A stretch of 64,000 nucleotides of DNA from Diatrype stigma (Eukaryota > Ascomycota > Sordariomycetes > Xylariales > Diatrypaceae). The stretch is taken from NCBI GenBank assembly GCA_022225965.2, contig JAKJXP020000116.1, forward strand, positions 67,533 through 131,532. Direction: 5' to 3'. The first letter of the stretch is position 1, and each line of letters begins with the position of its first letter. The notes under the pieces were generated by a model. That model worked only from the letters and a program-made list of their open reading frames with translations, did no database searches and was not told the origin of the DNA. Positions 22,052 to 34,172 of this stretch are shown here, piece after piece. The translations under genes and the position numbers were made by a program.

Positions 22052-24243
22052 ATGTTGTAAGCCAACCAACGCTCCCTTAACACCAGCATATGGTGCCCTC
22101 CATAGTTATACGATAGTCCTGCTGTTCTCCCACCACCGTCGCCCCTTAGACATGATTCCGCTAATCGTTCCACGCCCTTGCTGCCTTTTATAGCGTGCTT
22201 CCCCCGCCACCGCGATACCCGACCCAAGCGGCGTATAACGCTGCCGTCGCTGCCGGCCATGCCACTCCCATGATCGAGACGAACAATATCTTGTCCCACC
22301 CGGAGGCTCAGTTCCTAGCTGGAGAGGGCACCTACGTGTTGAAGGAAGATCTATTGCTCGCGACACCCCCGCCTCACCCCTCAGAAGCTCCCGTCATCAA
22401 CCCGAACCCTCTGGCTACCACCCCTCAGCCCGAGACTTCTGGGACCAAGCTCTCCCTCCTCCGTCTAGACGTGCGAATCCCACCGCCTGTCTTCAACACC
22501 CTTACGCCGGCGACCACACTGTCACCCAGTATAGCAGAACATCCCAGCGAGGGGCGATACTCCAACGACGCGAAATTCAGCAGTGATGGCTCGGCTCGAG
22601 GTGCCTCTATCAGTGATGCTAGTCCATCCTCTGGTCCACCAACGTCCACGACTGCCGTGTCTGCCCCGCCCGCCCCTGCTTTCGGCGATGGCAACCCAGT
22701 ACTTGCGCCCGAAAAGACCAAAGATCCTAACAAACGGAAAAAACCTAAGAACAACATGACTAAGAGTAACTCCTCGTTTATATCTAGGGTCATTGTCAAC
22801 GAGACCATCTCCAAGAAGCTTGCGGAACGCTCGAACGACGGCTTGTTCGCCTTTGCGAATATAAACCGCGCCTTCCAGTGGCTTGACCTGTCTTCCTCTA
22901 ATAAGGCCGAATATCTGACTAAGATCCTCTTTACCAAGGCACACTGTTTATGCCACGATGTCAACCTCGTCACTAAGAGCATCAATCATATTGACATAAT
23001 AATGGGCTTTTCTACCGGCGAGATCATTTGGTGGGAGCCAATGTCTCAGCGGTACGCGAGGCTAAACAAGAATGTAGGGACTTCTTCCATGCTCCTTGCA
23101 TTGTTTTGCTAACAAGTAGCAGGGTGTAATCAGCAAGACACCAGTCTCTCAGATAAGATGGATTCCAGGCTCTGAAAATCTGTTTATGGCGTCGCATATG
23201 GATGGGACCCTGGTGGTTTACGATAAGGAAAAGGAAGATGCCATATTCAACGCCGATGAAGAAGAACCTAGTGCGAATGCCGAGAGTCGGGGCAAACTCT
23301 TCAAGGAATTTCACGTGGTAAAATCGGTCCAATCCAGGAACCAGAAGCACAACCCTGTGTCGATCTGGAAGCTTTCGAACCAGCGCATCAATTCTTTCGA
23401 CTTTTCCCCTGACAATCGCCACCTAGCCGTGGTCTCGGAAGATGGCACATTCCGGGTCATCGACTATCTCAAAGAAGAGTAAGTGTTCCCTGGATGGGTA
23501 GATATGATCTCGCTAATAGATATTTAGGCTCCTTGGCCTCTATTTCTCATATTATGGTGGATTGACGTGTGTTTGCTGGTCGCCAGACGGAAAATATGTC
23601 TTAACTGGAGGACAAGACGATCTGATATCTATTTGGTGCCCATCCGAGTCGGCGCTTATAGCACGATGCCAGGGACATCAGTCGTGGGTCACGTCGGTTG
23701 CTTTTGACCCCTGGAGATGCGACGAGAAGAATTACCGTTTCGGTAGTGTGGGTGAAGACTGTCGACTGTGCTTATGGGATTTCAACGTCGGCATGGTTCA
23801 CACACCCAAGGCGGTATGTAGTATCTAGTACTGAGTCGCCTTGAAATCACCCTGCTAACACTCGACCAAGGCGCCAGGTCGACTTAGAGGGTTGGTTTCG
23901 GCCAAGGCAGACGCCTCACAACGCTCCGAGACCCAGGCAACGTCATCGAGTAGGATGCGGTCTGGCTCACAGGTCTCGACCAACGAAACCAAAGAGGACA
24001 ACGCGATCATACACTTAGTCCAGTCGCGAATGAAGACGGCTTTTTTGCCGCCTGTTATGACCAAGTTGGCGGATAAGGACCCGCTGACTTGGATTGGGTT
24101 CACACATGACTCTATCCTTACTAGCGGCATGAAAGGTGAGATCGGTCTTCGCATCCCCCTTTATTGATAACCAAACTAAATTGTATTGCCCAGGTCGTAT
24201 TCGAACATGGACTCGGCCGTCAGATTCTACGACTCAGGCTTAG
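22052..24243 (+). CDS. creC: WD40 catabolite repression protein CreC
   Basis: Six exons give 613 aa: 22052-22056, 22194-23073, 23123-23478, 23528-23813, 23871-24135 and 24194-24243. The first exon is only 5 nt (ATGTT); splicing to C-GTG-CTT gives [11 protein letters not shown], the usual start of this family. The proline-rich N-terminus includes [14 protein letters not shown], followed by a Ser-rich linker, a KKPKNN basic stretch and WD40 repeats such as [20 protein letters not shown] and [13 protein letters not shown]. It ends with [10 protein letters not shown]. In Aspergillus, CreC forms a complex with the deubiquitinase CreB and stabilises it, acting with CreA and CreD in carbon catabolite repression. 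Exon phases are all consistent. The C-terminal exon is short but matches the family end. Confidence 0.9.
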
Positions 24244-25458
24244 ACCGCCCACATAGTATGCGAGCTTCCAGTTGCTTTATATCACCCAGCATGGGGCCGT
24301 TATAAGCGGCCGATGCCAGAAATCAGCGTTGGTGTTATTTGGCGAGCCTTCTTGTATATTATACGTTATCGTGGGCACTTGTCACGATTGGTTTGCGAAA
24401 TATTTACACTTAATAGGCAGCAGATGCTGTACGCCTGTTTTCCACCTCCGGGTATATACTCCTTACATATGGAAGCAGTAATCAATGGTCTGGAAATATG
24501 TTGATGTTTCTCGGCGTACTGCTTATCTATACAGTTTGACAGTTTGACTGTGAGCTGCAGATCACTTAGTAGCCCTGCTGACCGCATCTGCAGGGATGCG
24601 GCAGCCAACTACTAGGTAACTAGGATACCGTACACATATCTCAGCTCCAATCTCAGCTGATAAAGGGTCTTCCATCGCGGCCGCCTACATAGCAGCCCGG
24701 TGACTCCAGTGCAACTGAGACGTGATCTCACTGTACTTTGTCTCCCTCCTCTCTTGCCTTACATATGAATCTAGTGTCTTGTACCCCGCACCTCCGCTCA
24801 TACCACAGTGAACAGAGGGATCCCCATAGCGAAGCCTATGTATTGTACTTGTGTCTACCCTACCCCTTAAATATGCCCAGATATGAGCTACAAGAGCATT
24901 TGCCTTGATATATCTCGAGACTTATAATCATACGTGAAATTACATTATATCAAATCAACGTCCGTATAGTTACACTTGCCCATGTTGACATCAATCAGTG
25001 TTGTCTAGCTACGAGCAGAGATCTCAGGGAAATGATACCCCAAGGCTTGATGATGTCGTAGGTACATGGTCTCATATTATGGCGACTATGTGAGAGAGGA
25101 TTCGAGAATTATCTCCATCACACGACGAAAGATAGGAACTAGCATGCTTGCTTGGTTTTGGTAATAGCCACACCAATATCGTGAACATGACTATAGGCCG
25201 CACTGCGACCTTTCACTCGATTGGAGGTTGGGAGGGATTTCAGGTTAGATGCTGTTGTAAGGAGCCGCTGGAGCCCCTGGAGCCCCTGGAGCCTTACCTA
25301 CGGTATACTGCCAAGGCCCGCGATAGGGGCTAATCAACATGTCACTAAGCATGTCAAATAGGCCACCATGCATTCGATTCCCTTCTCCAAATGAAAGTAA
25401 AAAGGGAGTGTGTCGACAAGTATTTATTTGCAAAAGGAAAGCCAAATAAACCATCTGC

Positions 25459-25464
25459 AAAAAA
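25459..25464 (-). terminator. RNA polymerase III terminator (T6)
   Basis: Six T residues on the minus strand begin 8 nt after the tRNA discriminator base, the usual position for a Pol III stop. Confidence 0.65.
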
Positions 25465-25471
25465 TATAGTT

Positions 25472-25560
25472 TGGACACTGAGGGATTTGAACCCCCGGCC
25501 TTTCACATAGTGCATTCTAAAGTATGCAAAGCGAAAATCATACCCCTAGACCAAGCGCCC
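25472..25560 (-). tRNA. tRNA-Ala (anticodon UGC), intron-containing, proline-like body
   Basis: The reverse complement folds as a cloverleaf. The acceptor GGGCGCT pairs with AGTGTCC. The D arm matches TTGGTCTAGGGGTAT (box A). The anticodon stem TTCGC pairs with GTGAA, and the T arm GGGGG-TTCAAAT-CCCTC carries box B GGTTCAAATCC. The loop reads TT-TGC-A, then an intron of about 17 nt that contains TGCA able to pair with the anticodon, then T. G3:U70 and A73 agree with alanine identity. The D-arm and anticodon-stem sequence, however, resembles fungal and animal tRNA-Pro, so a mutated proline tRNA or pseudogene is possible. A T6 run follows the 3' end. Confidence 0.65.
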
Positions 25561-28500
25561 AATTTTTAGAATCTGACCGAGCGAAGCCCGAATTCTAACA
25601 TGGATTGTTTTTGCATATTGTAGTATAATAGTAGTATGATATTGCGTGCGGTCTCTTCACCAATTGACCCTCCTAAGTTGTCACTATATAATGTGCTAGT
25701 GTGCTAGTGTGGCTAAAAGCCTAAGAGTCTTAGGTTAAGACTCAGCAAGACTCAGCATAGAAAAAATCGCATATCTATTCTAATCAAAAGTATTTATGGT
25801 TATAGCAATACTACGTTATGAACCGCTTACAGCCTGTTGCTTGGCACATTCAGAACATACATCCAATCCAATGTATCTATATATCTCCAGGTGCCTAGAT
25901 AGCTTTTGGTAGTTGTAGGATAGTTCCGCCACAAGATCTCGCGACATACGGGGCTTATGTAACCGTGGGTAGTTGGTTAGGTCCCTACCTAGGTACATAA
26001 CGTACCTGTCTGTCACCTTTTATTCTATCTTCAATTTTTAATTACCTTATCACATGACAAGCTTGATACCCTTTGAACAGTTTCTAAAATAAAATTTTAC
26101 TAATGAATCATCACCGAGCGCTTTCCTCCACTGCAAGTGCGACTATTTACTAATAAAGTCTCCTAAAAAAGCTTGGTAGTGGTTAGTTTAAAGTTGACTG
26201 CTAGGTAGGTACGCAGATCCGGGTGCTATCCATAGCTCTCCCGTTGCACTAGAGACGTCACAACCCAGTGCTCGTAACGATGTCGAGACGATGAACATGA
26301 ATATGAATATGCTATGGTATTAGTTCCAATGATCTCGGGTCTTTGTCTAGCCTGTTGATTTTCGGACGGTGGTACGTCCCAGAGACGCCCGAGCAGATGT
26401 ATTCGAGAAGCTGACATGGGTTCACTGCCTTAATGGACTAACTACACCTGTCGCATACATACATACCTGGTACTTGAGTAGGCATAGTTATGGAGTTTAC
26501 GCTTTGTTGTAGCCAAGGCCATTCCGAAGACTACCTCAGCAATTAAAGATCCATTTCTAAAGGAGAAATGAAACAGTGCACAACTGACTTTGAAACTCGG
26601 TAGATGTCGTATTAGCATGCCAGTCTAAATAAAAGACCCGAAGCAGAAGATGCGATCCGGCCTATTTACGAAACTGGCCGCCTCCATCGAACGCTCTCTT
26701 ATATGTAGTACTTTGTAGGTAGTACGTGGCTATCGGGATCTGAGCATTGGCAGGAACGATCTGGACTCAAGGCACGGAAGCATCTCGGTGTGGGTCTTTA
26801 TAGTCCCGCCGACCAACGCTGTTTCGACCTGAAAAAAGCCCTGTCGATCAACTGTAGGTGCTCGCCCGTACAGTGGATTGCTCGAAGATAGCGCCGGCAA
26901 TACTCGGCGCGGCAACTTTACTACGCGTTGTGGTATTCGTAGTAGGTACGTAGTACATAACAAGATCCTGCCTGCCCTTTGACATCCGTCGTTGAAACAG
27001 GTGGGTATCAGTAACAAAGGACGTGGACGGGTTGAAGCCTAGTTGATGAAACGCGTTCGATGTAACTATCACTTGCATATAGGATGTCTCTCCTAGCGCC
27101 CGAAGATGCCACGATGCTACGATGGCACGCACATACTTAGGTATGTAGGTAACTTGACGCCGCTAGGACGAAGAACGCCAAAGCAATGGTACCATCTCAC
27201 TGCATGAGTGTTGTGTATGCGGTTGTATGCACCTTGGAAGAGCCTCACAGGGGCCACTCGCATGATTCGGCCCTTCCAGCAGCATGAGCTCCTCTCCCGG
27301 CGGTTTGATCATAGATAATAAGCTGGGCTCCGTGACTCCCTGGGCCAACTTCCAGTAACCTGCTACCGTTTCAGCAAAGACTCGGAATCGTAGACCCCCA
27401 CCCAGACGCCTGGGTTGGTTGCAAAGACAATCATGGGATGGAGCCGATCCACTTCGTTATCAAGGCCCACATTGTAGCAGCAGACAAGTTTTTTGGTCGC
27501 AGGGCTGGGCTAGGCTGGGCTAGCTAGTCTAGCTCTTCGAAATTCGCGATTTTTCTTTTCTGTCCTTTTCCAAGCGTGGTTCGCGGAGGATTCATCGGAC
27601 AGACACGCTGACATGCCGGGAAAACCCGCACAGCATGTACACCGCCGTAACCCTCATCATAGTCCTTGACAGTGCTGGACCTCCAGGTAACGAATGTAAC
27701 AAACCGTTATTAAGGGGCAGAAGAACAAATTCGGTGCCATCGTAGCACGGTATATGGCGCGAGTCTCGGTGGGTTCAAGCTGTGCGGCACGCCTGTATGT
27801 CGCCCGATGTTCTGGGTTACCCTCTGAGTAAGCCCCCTATCAACAAGGTATACGATATATTCTCTGCGGCCGATACGCCGCTCGGTACCTGCCACTCATT
27901 AGTCTAACGCAGCGCCACCAGCATCTAGTTAGTTCACTATATGGATTCCATGTACGCGTTGTCCAGTAAGGCTGTGCTCAAGACGGAAAAATTGCAAGAT
28001 CGAAGCCTGTCAAACGGCAACGTGCAGGATGAAACTTAGCTTAGAGCCATGCAAAGAGCAGGCGGCTCAACCGATATGAGGCCTTTCATTGGGTACAGGC
28101 GGCACACCAGAGGGGTGATGGGATGATTAATTAGCGCGGGGCTCATGGCATTCGGGCCATGTGGGTACGAAGGTAAACTCTGGCGCTCGAATAAGAGCGC
28201 CGATGCTCGGCCGCGGTTTGACGATATTGCAGTACCGATGGAAAGGGGCCCATCCGATATCTTTAGGTCTGCAGGCGAAGCTTCGAGGGTGAGAATGGAA
28301 CCCGCTGTAAGATGACACAGCATAAGCAATTACTTATCTGACCACGTAAGCTGAGCGACGGTCTGACGGAATCCTAGAGCTTCAAAGTACCACGTGGGGA
28401 ATTCAGAAAGAGCATGAGAAAAACAACACTCGGTGTCGTAGATAATGCGATGCAACTGCACCAAAATGCATATGAGGGTGTATCTCATATTTGATTCTGT

Positions 28501-30825
28501 TTCATGTGTTGGTGTGGACGGCACCTGTAAATTGCGGGCGTCTTTGACTAATAACGTGGTATTCGATCATGCTTTCCATTATTCTTTTGGTGGGGAATCA
28601 GGGAGCTCAGCTCCCTAGATGATAAAATTTAATGATAAAATTCAACGGCTATCATTCCGCCGTCGGAGTGCCCAGCGCAGGCTGTGGGTGCTGTTACCTA
28701 CACATATTTATAACTACAGAGAAAACTTGGTGAGGGCGAGTGTTAAAAGCGCTGAACAGACACCTTCGAAATAATTACATGATCTACGGGTGGCACATAC
28801 AAAAACAGCCAATGCGCAGGTAAACACTGAACCGCCGAATATGGACGTACGCTCGGCATGTACTTCGTACCTTTGTTGCCATTTTGGTCAATGTTGCTTA
28901 TATCGTCGATGTGATATAGGGTGGTCTTGCATGTGCCTGCATGCGATCGGGGACCTCCAATCTATCGAGATATTGTATCGCAAGATTCATGAATGATCCC
29001 ATCAGGCATGATAACCGTACGATGTGCCTTGAAGTCCTGACCACCACCGCCATTACATGTCTACCTAGGTAGGTACAGGGCTACACCTATATACCAAAAC
29101 GAAACTGACTATATAATGCATTGCGATATTCAACTTTCATGTGTCAAGGAAGCGGCCGTTGACAACCGATCTTGTGCTACGTTATATGTCCTTACGGGCA
29201 GATGGGATATCACACAACGGTGACAGATCTTCAAGGTTTCCTCCTATCACATCCTCGGGCTGCAACCTTCCAAGCCTTGTCCATTTGTAAATGCTATGTA
29301 AGTGAGGGCCAATAACCCCCCTTGAAGGCTCCCTGCAAAGCATGTAGTATAACACAGCACGAGGCAGTCTGGTGATTCCTGGATTTACGTGCTGGCCAAG
29401 TTCGCCAAGGCAATCAATCTTGAGGCTGTGGGCGGGGTATGCATGCATGCTGCCTATTTTGCCTTTATACCTAGGTAGGTAGCACAGATATTGCGGATGG
29501 TGGTGGGTTAAAAGAACGTTGAACGTTGCCCGGAACCTGGAAATGCGAAACTCAACTCCGCACTAAAACTACCTAGGTATGTAGAGATCCATATGCCGCA
29601 GCTATATGGCATTGCCATGTTCACATGCGCTCACATGCGTGGGCACAGAATCAGGAGTCACCAGGAACCACCAGGAATCACCAGGAAGCCGTTTCGTGAT
29701 TCGATAACGTTATGCTCAGCTGAGCTTGTGCAAATCGAAGGTATCGACCGCCCTTCCATCTGATGTTCTGGCCATACAGTCATCCCTACTTCTCGATGAG
29801 CAGTAGTGCTGGATGATGCATGTGCAGCTTAGACCAGTTATAACTTATTGCCGTTACATACATAGTAGTACGTGCGAGCACACATCAGTTGGTCGGGCTG
29901 TGTTGCAAAAGCAAAACCTTGTTGGTGTTAATTGGTGTTACTGGTAACCGTTTATTCGCCAGGGATAGAGCGATTTGGATTTCCTCCATCCAAAATGGGA
30001 TGGGCTTTTGACCAGATTGTTTCCGCACTGGCGCAAATTCTCAAGCTACATGCTATCGTTGACATAATGTGGGTGGGGCATTGCAGAACCTGTACTTCGT
30101 ACTTCGTACATCAGACCGGAAATAAATGCATGCAATATAGGTCCATACTCACATGCCCAGCCGGGCAGCCTGGGCCTATACTATGTACAGGCCTATACAG
30201 GCCTAGTATTCGAATCCGGGCCTCTGCCGGGGCAGCTCTGTAGCGAAAATTTCGAAAGTCGATGAAGGTCGATGGACCCGGCGGAAGCTCAACCGCCCTA
30301 CGGAGCCTGTATGTTGTATTGTAGGCACGGTAGTCACATACAATCGCTGTACGAAGTCGTTACCTAAATACATACCTACCATAGTAGAATCCCTTCCAAG
30401 CTCGCTGGTTCGCTGGTTCGCCGGTTCGTCGAGCCCGCTGAGCCAAGGCCAGGCACATGTCCGCCACTTATTAATCCCGCACTACGTATAATCATTTCGC
30501 CAGTCGCAAGGCATTTCTTCGTTTCTTCTAGTCGGTAGACCGGTTACGATAAACCTGGGCAGCCTGGCACAGCCTTTATCTACGGCCGTTCCCTAGCAGG
30601 TCCCGTCGCAGTTGGCGTGTGCCGGCTATCACCGCAGGTGGGGGCAGCAGACTGCCTAACTGTATCAATGGAGCCCGCTAGGGGAGATCATGACTGAACG
30701 AAGTGACCCGTTCCGTGCCAGCAAACCGCATACTTACTGTACCTGCTAGCGTTTTGTACGAAGCACGATACGTGTTTTTGTGTGTGTTTTGTGTGTTACC
30801 GGTTGTAGCTAGCAGTTGGATATTG

Positions 30826-30872
30826 AGAAGGCTCCTGGGCGGGCTCCTGGGCGGGCTCCTGGGCGAGCTCCT
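30826..30872. repeat. 12-bp tandem repeat (gggctcctgggc)
   Basis: Three to four copies of a GC-rich 12-bp unit lie about 700 bp upstream of creD. Confidence 0.85.
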
Positions 30873-31576
30873 GGTACTCTGAGAAGGAGGGAAAAATGGG
30901 ACGAACCCTCCGAATGACAGGAGTAAACTATACGTAGTAGGAGACAGCGGGCTTGGATCTTGGTTATGGCGAAATGCTTGCTTAATCACTTGTTCGCCAT
31001 CACAAAAACATGCTTCCCCCCTCTTTACTTCAGACTACGTTCATACCTACCTCTACCTATCCATTGTTCCAAAGCTCTGTCTTTGTACCGTAGCTTATTG
31101 CTTGCATCCATCGTACATATAGACCTGCACCTCCCAAGACTCCTGCACTCCTGCACACAGCTGTACTACTACTATCAGAGGTAGTATAGGTATTCATCAC
31201 CACAGCGTCGGTGCCAACTAATGCAGGTCCGCCCTCGGCGATTTGGAACAACCTCGTATCATCCTTTCTGTTACTGCTGAGACAAAGGAATATTTGTCGT
31301 CATCTACGTACGGAGAGGCGGCTGCATGAATCAGTTTTCTGGCGTAGCAAGGACCCAAGGTACATCACCTCCTAGTTGGAATCGGTTTTATATGGGTCAC
31401 GTCCGGCCAACGGCCTCCGCCGACTCTTTTTATTAAGAGGCTTGCTCCCCTTCAGATTCTCGTCCTCTTCCCTACAGCCTTTTGAGTAGTTCAGTTTGCT
31501 ACGCGCTCTAGCGGGCGCAACCGACATACCGTTACGGACTATCGTCTCTGGAGACGCACGCACATACACATACACA

Positions 31577-33591
31577 ATGCCGTCTTTCAACCCTTTTACA
31601 GCGGTAGCTGGTCGAAACGCCTGTACACTGTTTGAAATCCGGTAAGCCTCTCCTCACTGTTTAATCCCGGCTCATGATCCTGTCATGTACATCGAATTCT
31701 AACGGTGCTGCCCAATAGGCTAGAAAACGACTTTATTGTTTTTCGGGGGAATGAGCATGAAGCAACCGGTCAGATTTTGAAGGGGTATGTGGTACTGTGT
31801 CTGCGGGAATCACTCAAATTGGAGGACATCCATCTCCGATTGACGGGCAATTGTCGGCTAGCTTGGGTCGAGGCGAAGCAGACCCCAACCGGCATTCATA
31901 ACCAAAAAGTCGACCGGTCGACTTGTACACTGAGACACGATTGGCCGCCTTTCGTAGGGGATGCAACCCATCACCACAACACCCTCGCTCCCGGGAACTA
32001 CGAATGGCCTTTCGAATACACTCTTCCCGGCGATACGTCGGAGAGCGTCGAGGGGCTTTACCAGACAGGAATCACATATCTCATAAAAGCCACAGTTTCA
32101 CGCGGAAAACTCGCCAAGAACCTCCACGCCTACAAGCGTGTGCGTATTATACGGACGCTGGAACCCGCCGCGTTGGAGTTTAACCATGCTATGAGCGTGG
32201 AGAATATCTGGCCCAACAAGATCGAGTATTCTGTGGTGATCCCTCAGAAGGCCATTGTCTTCGGCACTTGTATCCCGCTGGAGATGCGATTCTCGCCTTT
32301 GTTGAAAGGCTTGGAAATGGGCATGATCACGGCTAAGCTTATCGAAATCCAAGAGTTGAGCGTGTCGAGTTTTACAGGCGCATCCAAGTCACACAAGCAT
32401 GAACGCGACGTCATGACGTGGACTTTTAACGTGGACCGAGAACAACACTGGCGGGATAACATCGAGGAAACGGGCCAGGAGGGCTGGGCCCTGACCAGGG
32501 AATTGTCCCTCCCGAAAAAGCTCAGCAAGTGCATTCAAGACTGCAACGTCCAGGGAATCAAGATCAGGCACAAGGTGAAGTTGACCGTTGCATTGAAAAA
32601 TCCAGACGGTCATGTATCTGAGGTAGGTTTTGCCCCTGAGTTATGGCTCCTTCACGATGGGATTCGTATTAACGTAGTCCAACAGCTGCGGGCCACGTTG
32701 CCAGTTACTATATTCATTTCACCGAACATGCCGTTAGACGAGGAAGGCAACATCGTCTCGCAGCAACCTACGACATCTGGCGACAGAACACCTGCCGAGA
32801 GCGAACTTTCCAATCTGGCACCTCCAGGCTATGGACAGCACGTCCTTGACCAGTTATACGACGACGTGGACCCAACTAGCATCATACCTCCTTCGAATAT
32901 GCAAAGCGGTATCAATACACCATTTTATGCCCAGTCTCGGGCGGGATCCTCGGAAAACCTCGCTTTGACGGGCCACAATGGAGCAGTTCCGCCTGCAGCA
33001 TTATCATCTAGGTTGCAGAACGTTTCGTTGAGCCAGTCTAACCGCAACTCGTCATTCCTCTCGAACAGCTCAAGGTCCGGTACCAATACCCCTTTCAATC
33101 CTCATATCGACGAAGAACCTTCGGGCGACTGGTCGCAGCCGCACTCCACCGAACTATCGCGACGTACCAGCATAGAGGACCATTCGCATTCACACTCACA
33201 CTCTAGCACGCCACCGGAGCCGGAGCATGATGAATTTCTGGACTTGGCGCAGCTGAGCAAAGTACCGAGCTATACGACTGCCACGAGGACACCTTTACCA
33301 CGAACAAATAGCTACCCGGGTTTCTTTGGCGGTCTCCCTGACTATCAGACTGCCATGAGTGCGCCGGCATCCCCAACAAGAGTAGTTCTAAGTGACCCGA
33401 TGTCCACTATCTCAGAGACTACGCCGACAGAAGACAGTTTGAGCATCCGGTCGAGGAACACCTCCCCGGCAGGAGAACATCGCCGAGAACACCGTCCCGA
33501 ATCCATGGGCTTTCATTTCCTCCCACATGCACCCCATGGAGATCCGCAGGCCGAACGACGAGTCCGTCTGATGCCGTCTCGCGGCACATGA
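31577..33591 (+). CDS. creD: Arrestin-like ubiquitin-ligase adaptor CreD
   Basis: The exons are 31577-31641, 31719-32622 and 32686-33591, giving 624 aa. The protein has an arrestin N domain and C domain with family-typical segments AMSVENIWPNKIEYS, PLLKGLEMG, and NPDGHVSE joined to LRATLPVTIFISPN. Its tail is Ser/Pro-rich. A PPxY motif (PPGY, about residue 370) and an LPDY motif are candidate WW-domain docking sites for a HECT ubiquitin ligase of the Rsp5/HulA type. In Aspergillus, CreD (related to yeast Rod1/Rog3) links glucose signalling to ubiquitylation of transporters and catabolite repression. The second intron (32623-32685) is 63 nt, has no stop and keeps frame, so a naive reading frame runs straight through it. 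It is removed here because the family joins DGHxSE directly to LRATLP. Confidence 0.9.
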
Positions 33592-33706
33592 CATTTCTGA
33601 GACATTACGTGCCTTGTGATAGGTATGACCTGTGATTGACTCAGGGGTCCCGAGGTCCCGGGGTTGCCGATGAGGCCCCAATGGACAGCGATGGAACACT
33701 CCATGC

Positions 33707-33760
33707 ACACACGCACACACCCATACACACACACACACACACACAATCACACACCACACG
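33707..33760. repeat. (CA)n microsatellite
   Basis: An interrupted CA dinucleotide repeat lies just downstream of creD, within or just beyond its probable 3' untranslated region. Confidence 0.95.
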
Positions 33761-34112
33761 CATTTTGATGCGCTTGCATAATACAACGTATGGATTACGA
33801 TACATTATAACGACAAACTCCATTCTAAACTGGCGTTAAGGTATCGGATAGACTTGGCCTCATAACGAATGGCTCTGGCAATGGAATTTGGAAAGGATGA
33901 CAACATGGCTTGGCGGGGCGTTTTTTAGAAGTTGTTTACGATGAACATTGATAACCTAATACTAGGCTGGTTCTGTTGGGGAGTACGGAATTATATTATA
34001 CCCTTCGCGACTTGATTCCTTGTTAGACGAGACAAACCCACTCCTTATATTGGACTTCGATGGACGGCCTTCGGCACTGAACCACGTGGGTAAGGGCTGT
34101 GGAAGTGATCTG

Positions 34113-34172
34113 GCATATGCGCATATGCACGTATGCACGTATGCACGTACGCACGTACGCATGTACGCATCG
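34113..34172. repeat. Alternating purine-pyrimidine 8-bp tandem array
   Basis: Units of the type cacgtatg, cacgtacg and catgtacg follow each other for about 60 bp. The strict purine-pyrimidine alternation is favourable to Z-DNA or cruciform structures. Confidence 0.8.

Larger units (their letters stand above)
24244..31576. other. Gene desert of about 7.3 kb between creC and creD
   Basis: Apart from one tRNA gene (25472-25560) no gene could be supported on either strand. Frames are short, unrelated and lack domains. The region carries many copies of a palindromic ACCTAGGT/AGGTAGGT motif (25985, 29061, 29469, 29570), AT-rich blocks (25590-26200) and a small 12-bp tandem repeat (30826-30872). 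The last 1 kb probably includes the creD promoter and leader. Old transposon remnants are likely but none was identified. Confidence 0.55.
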
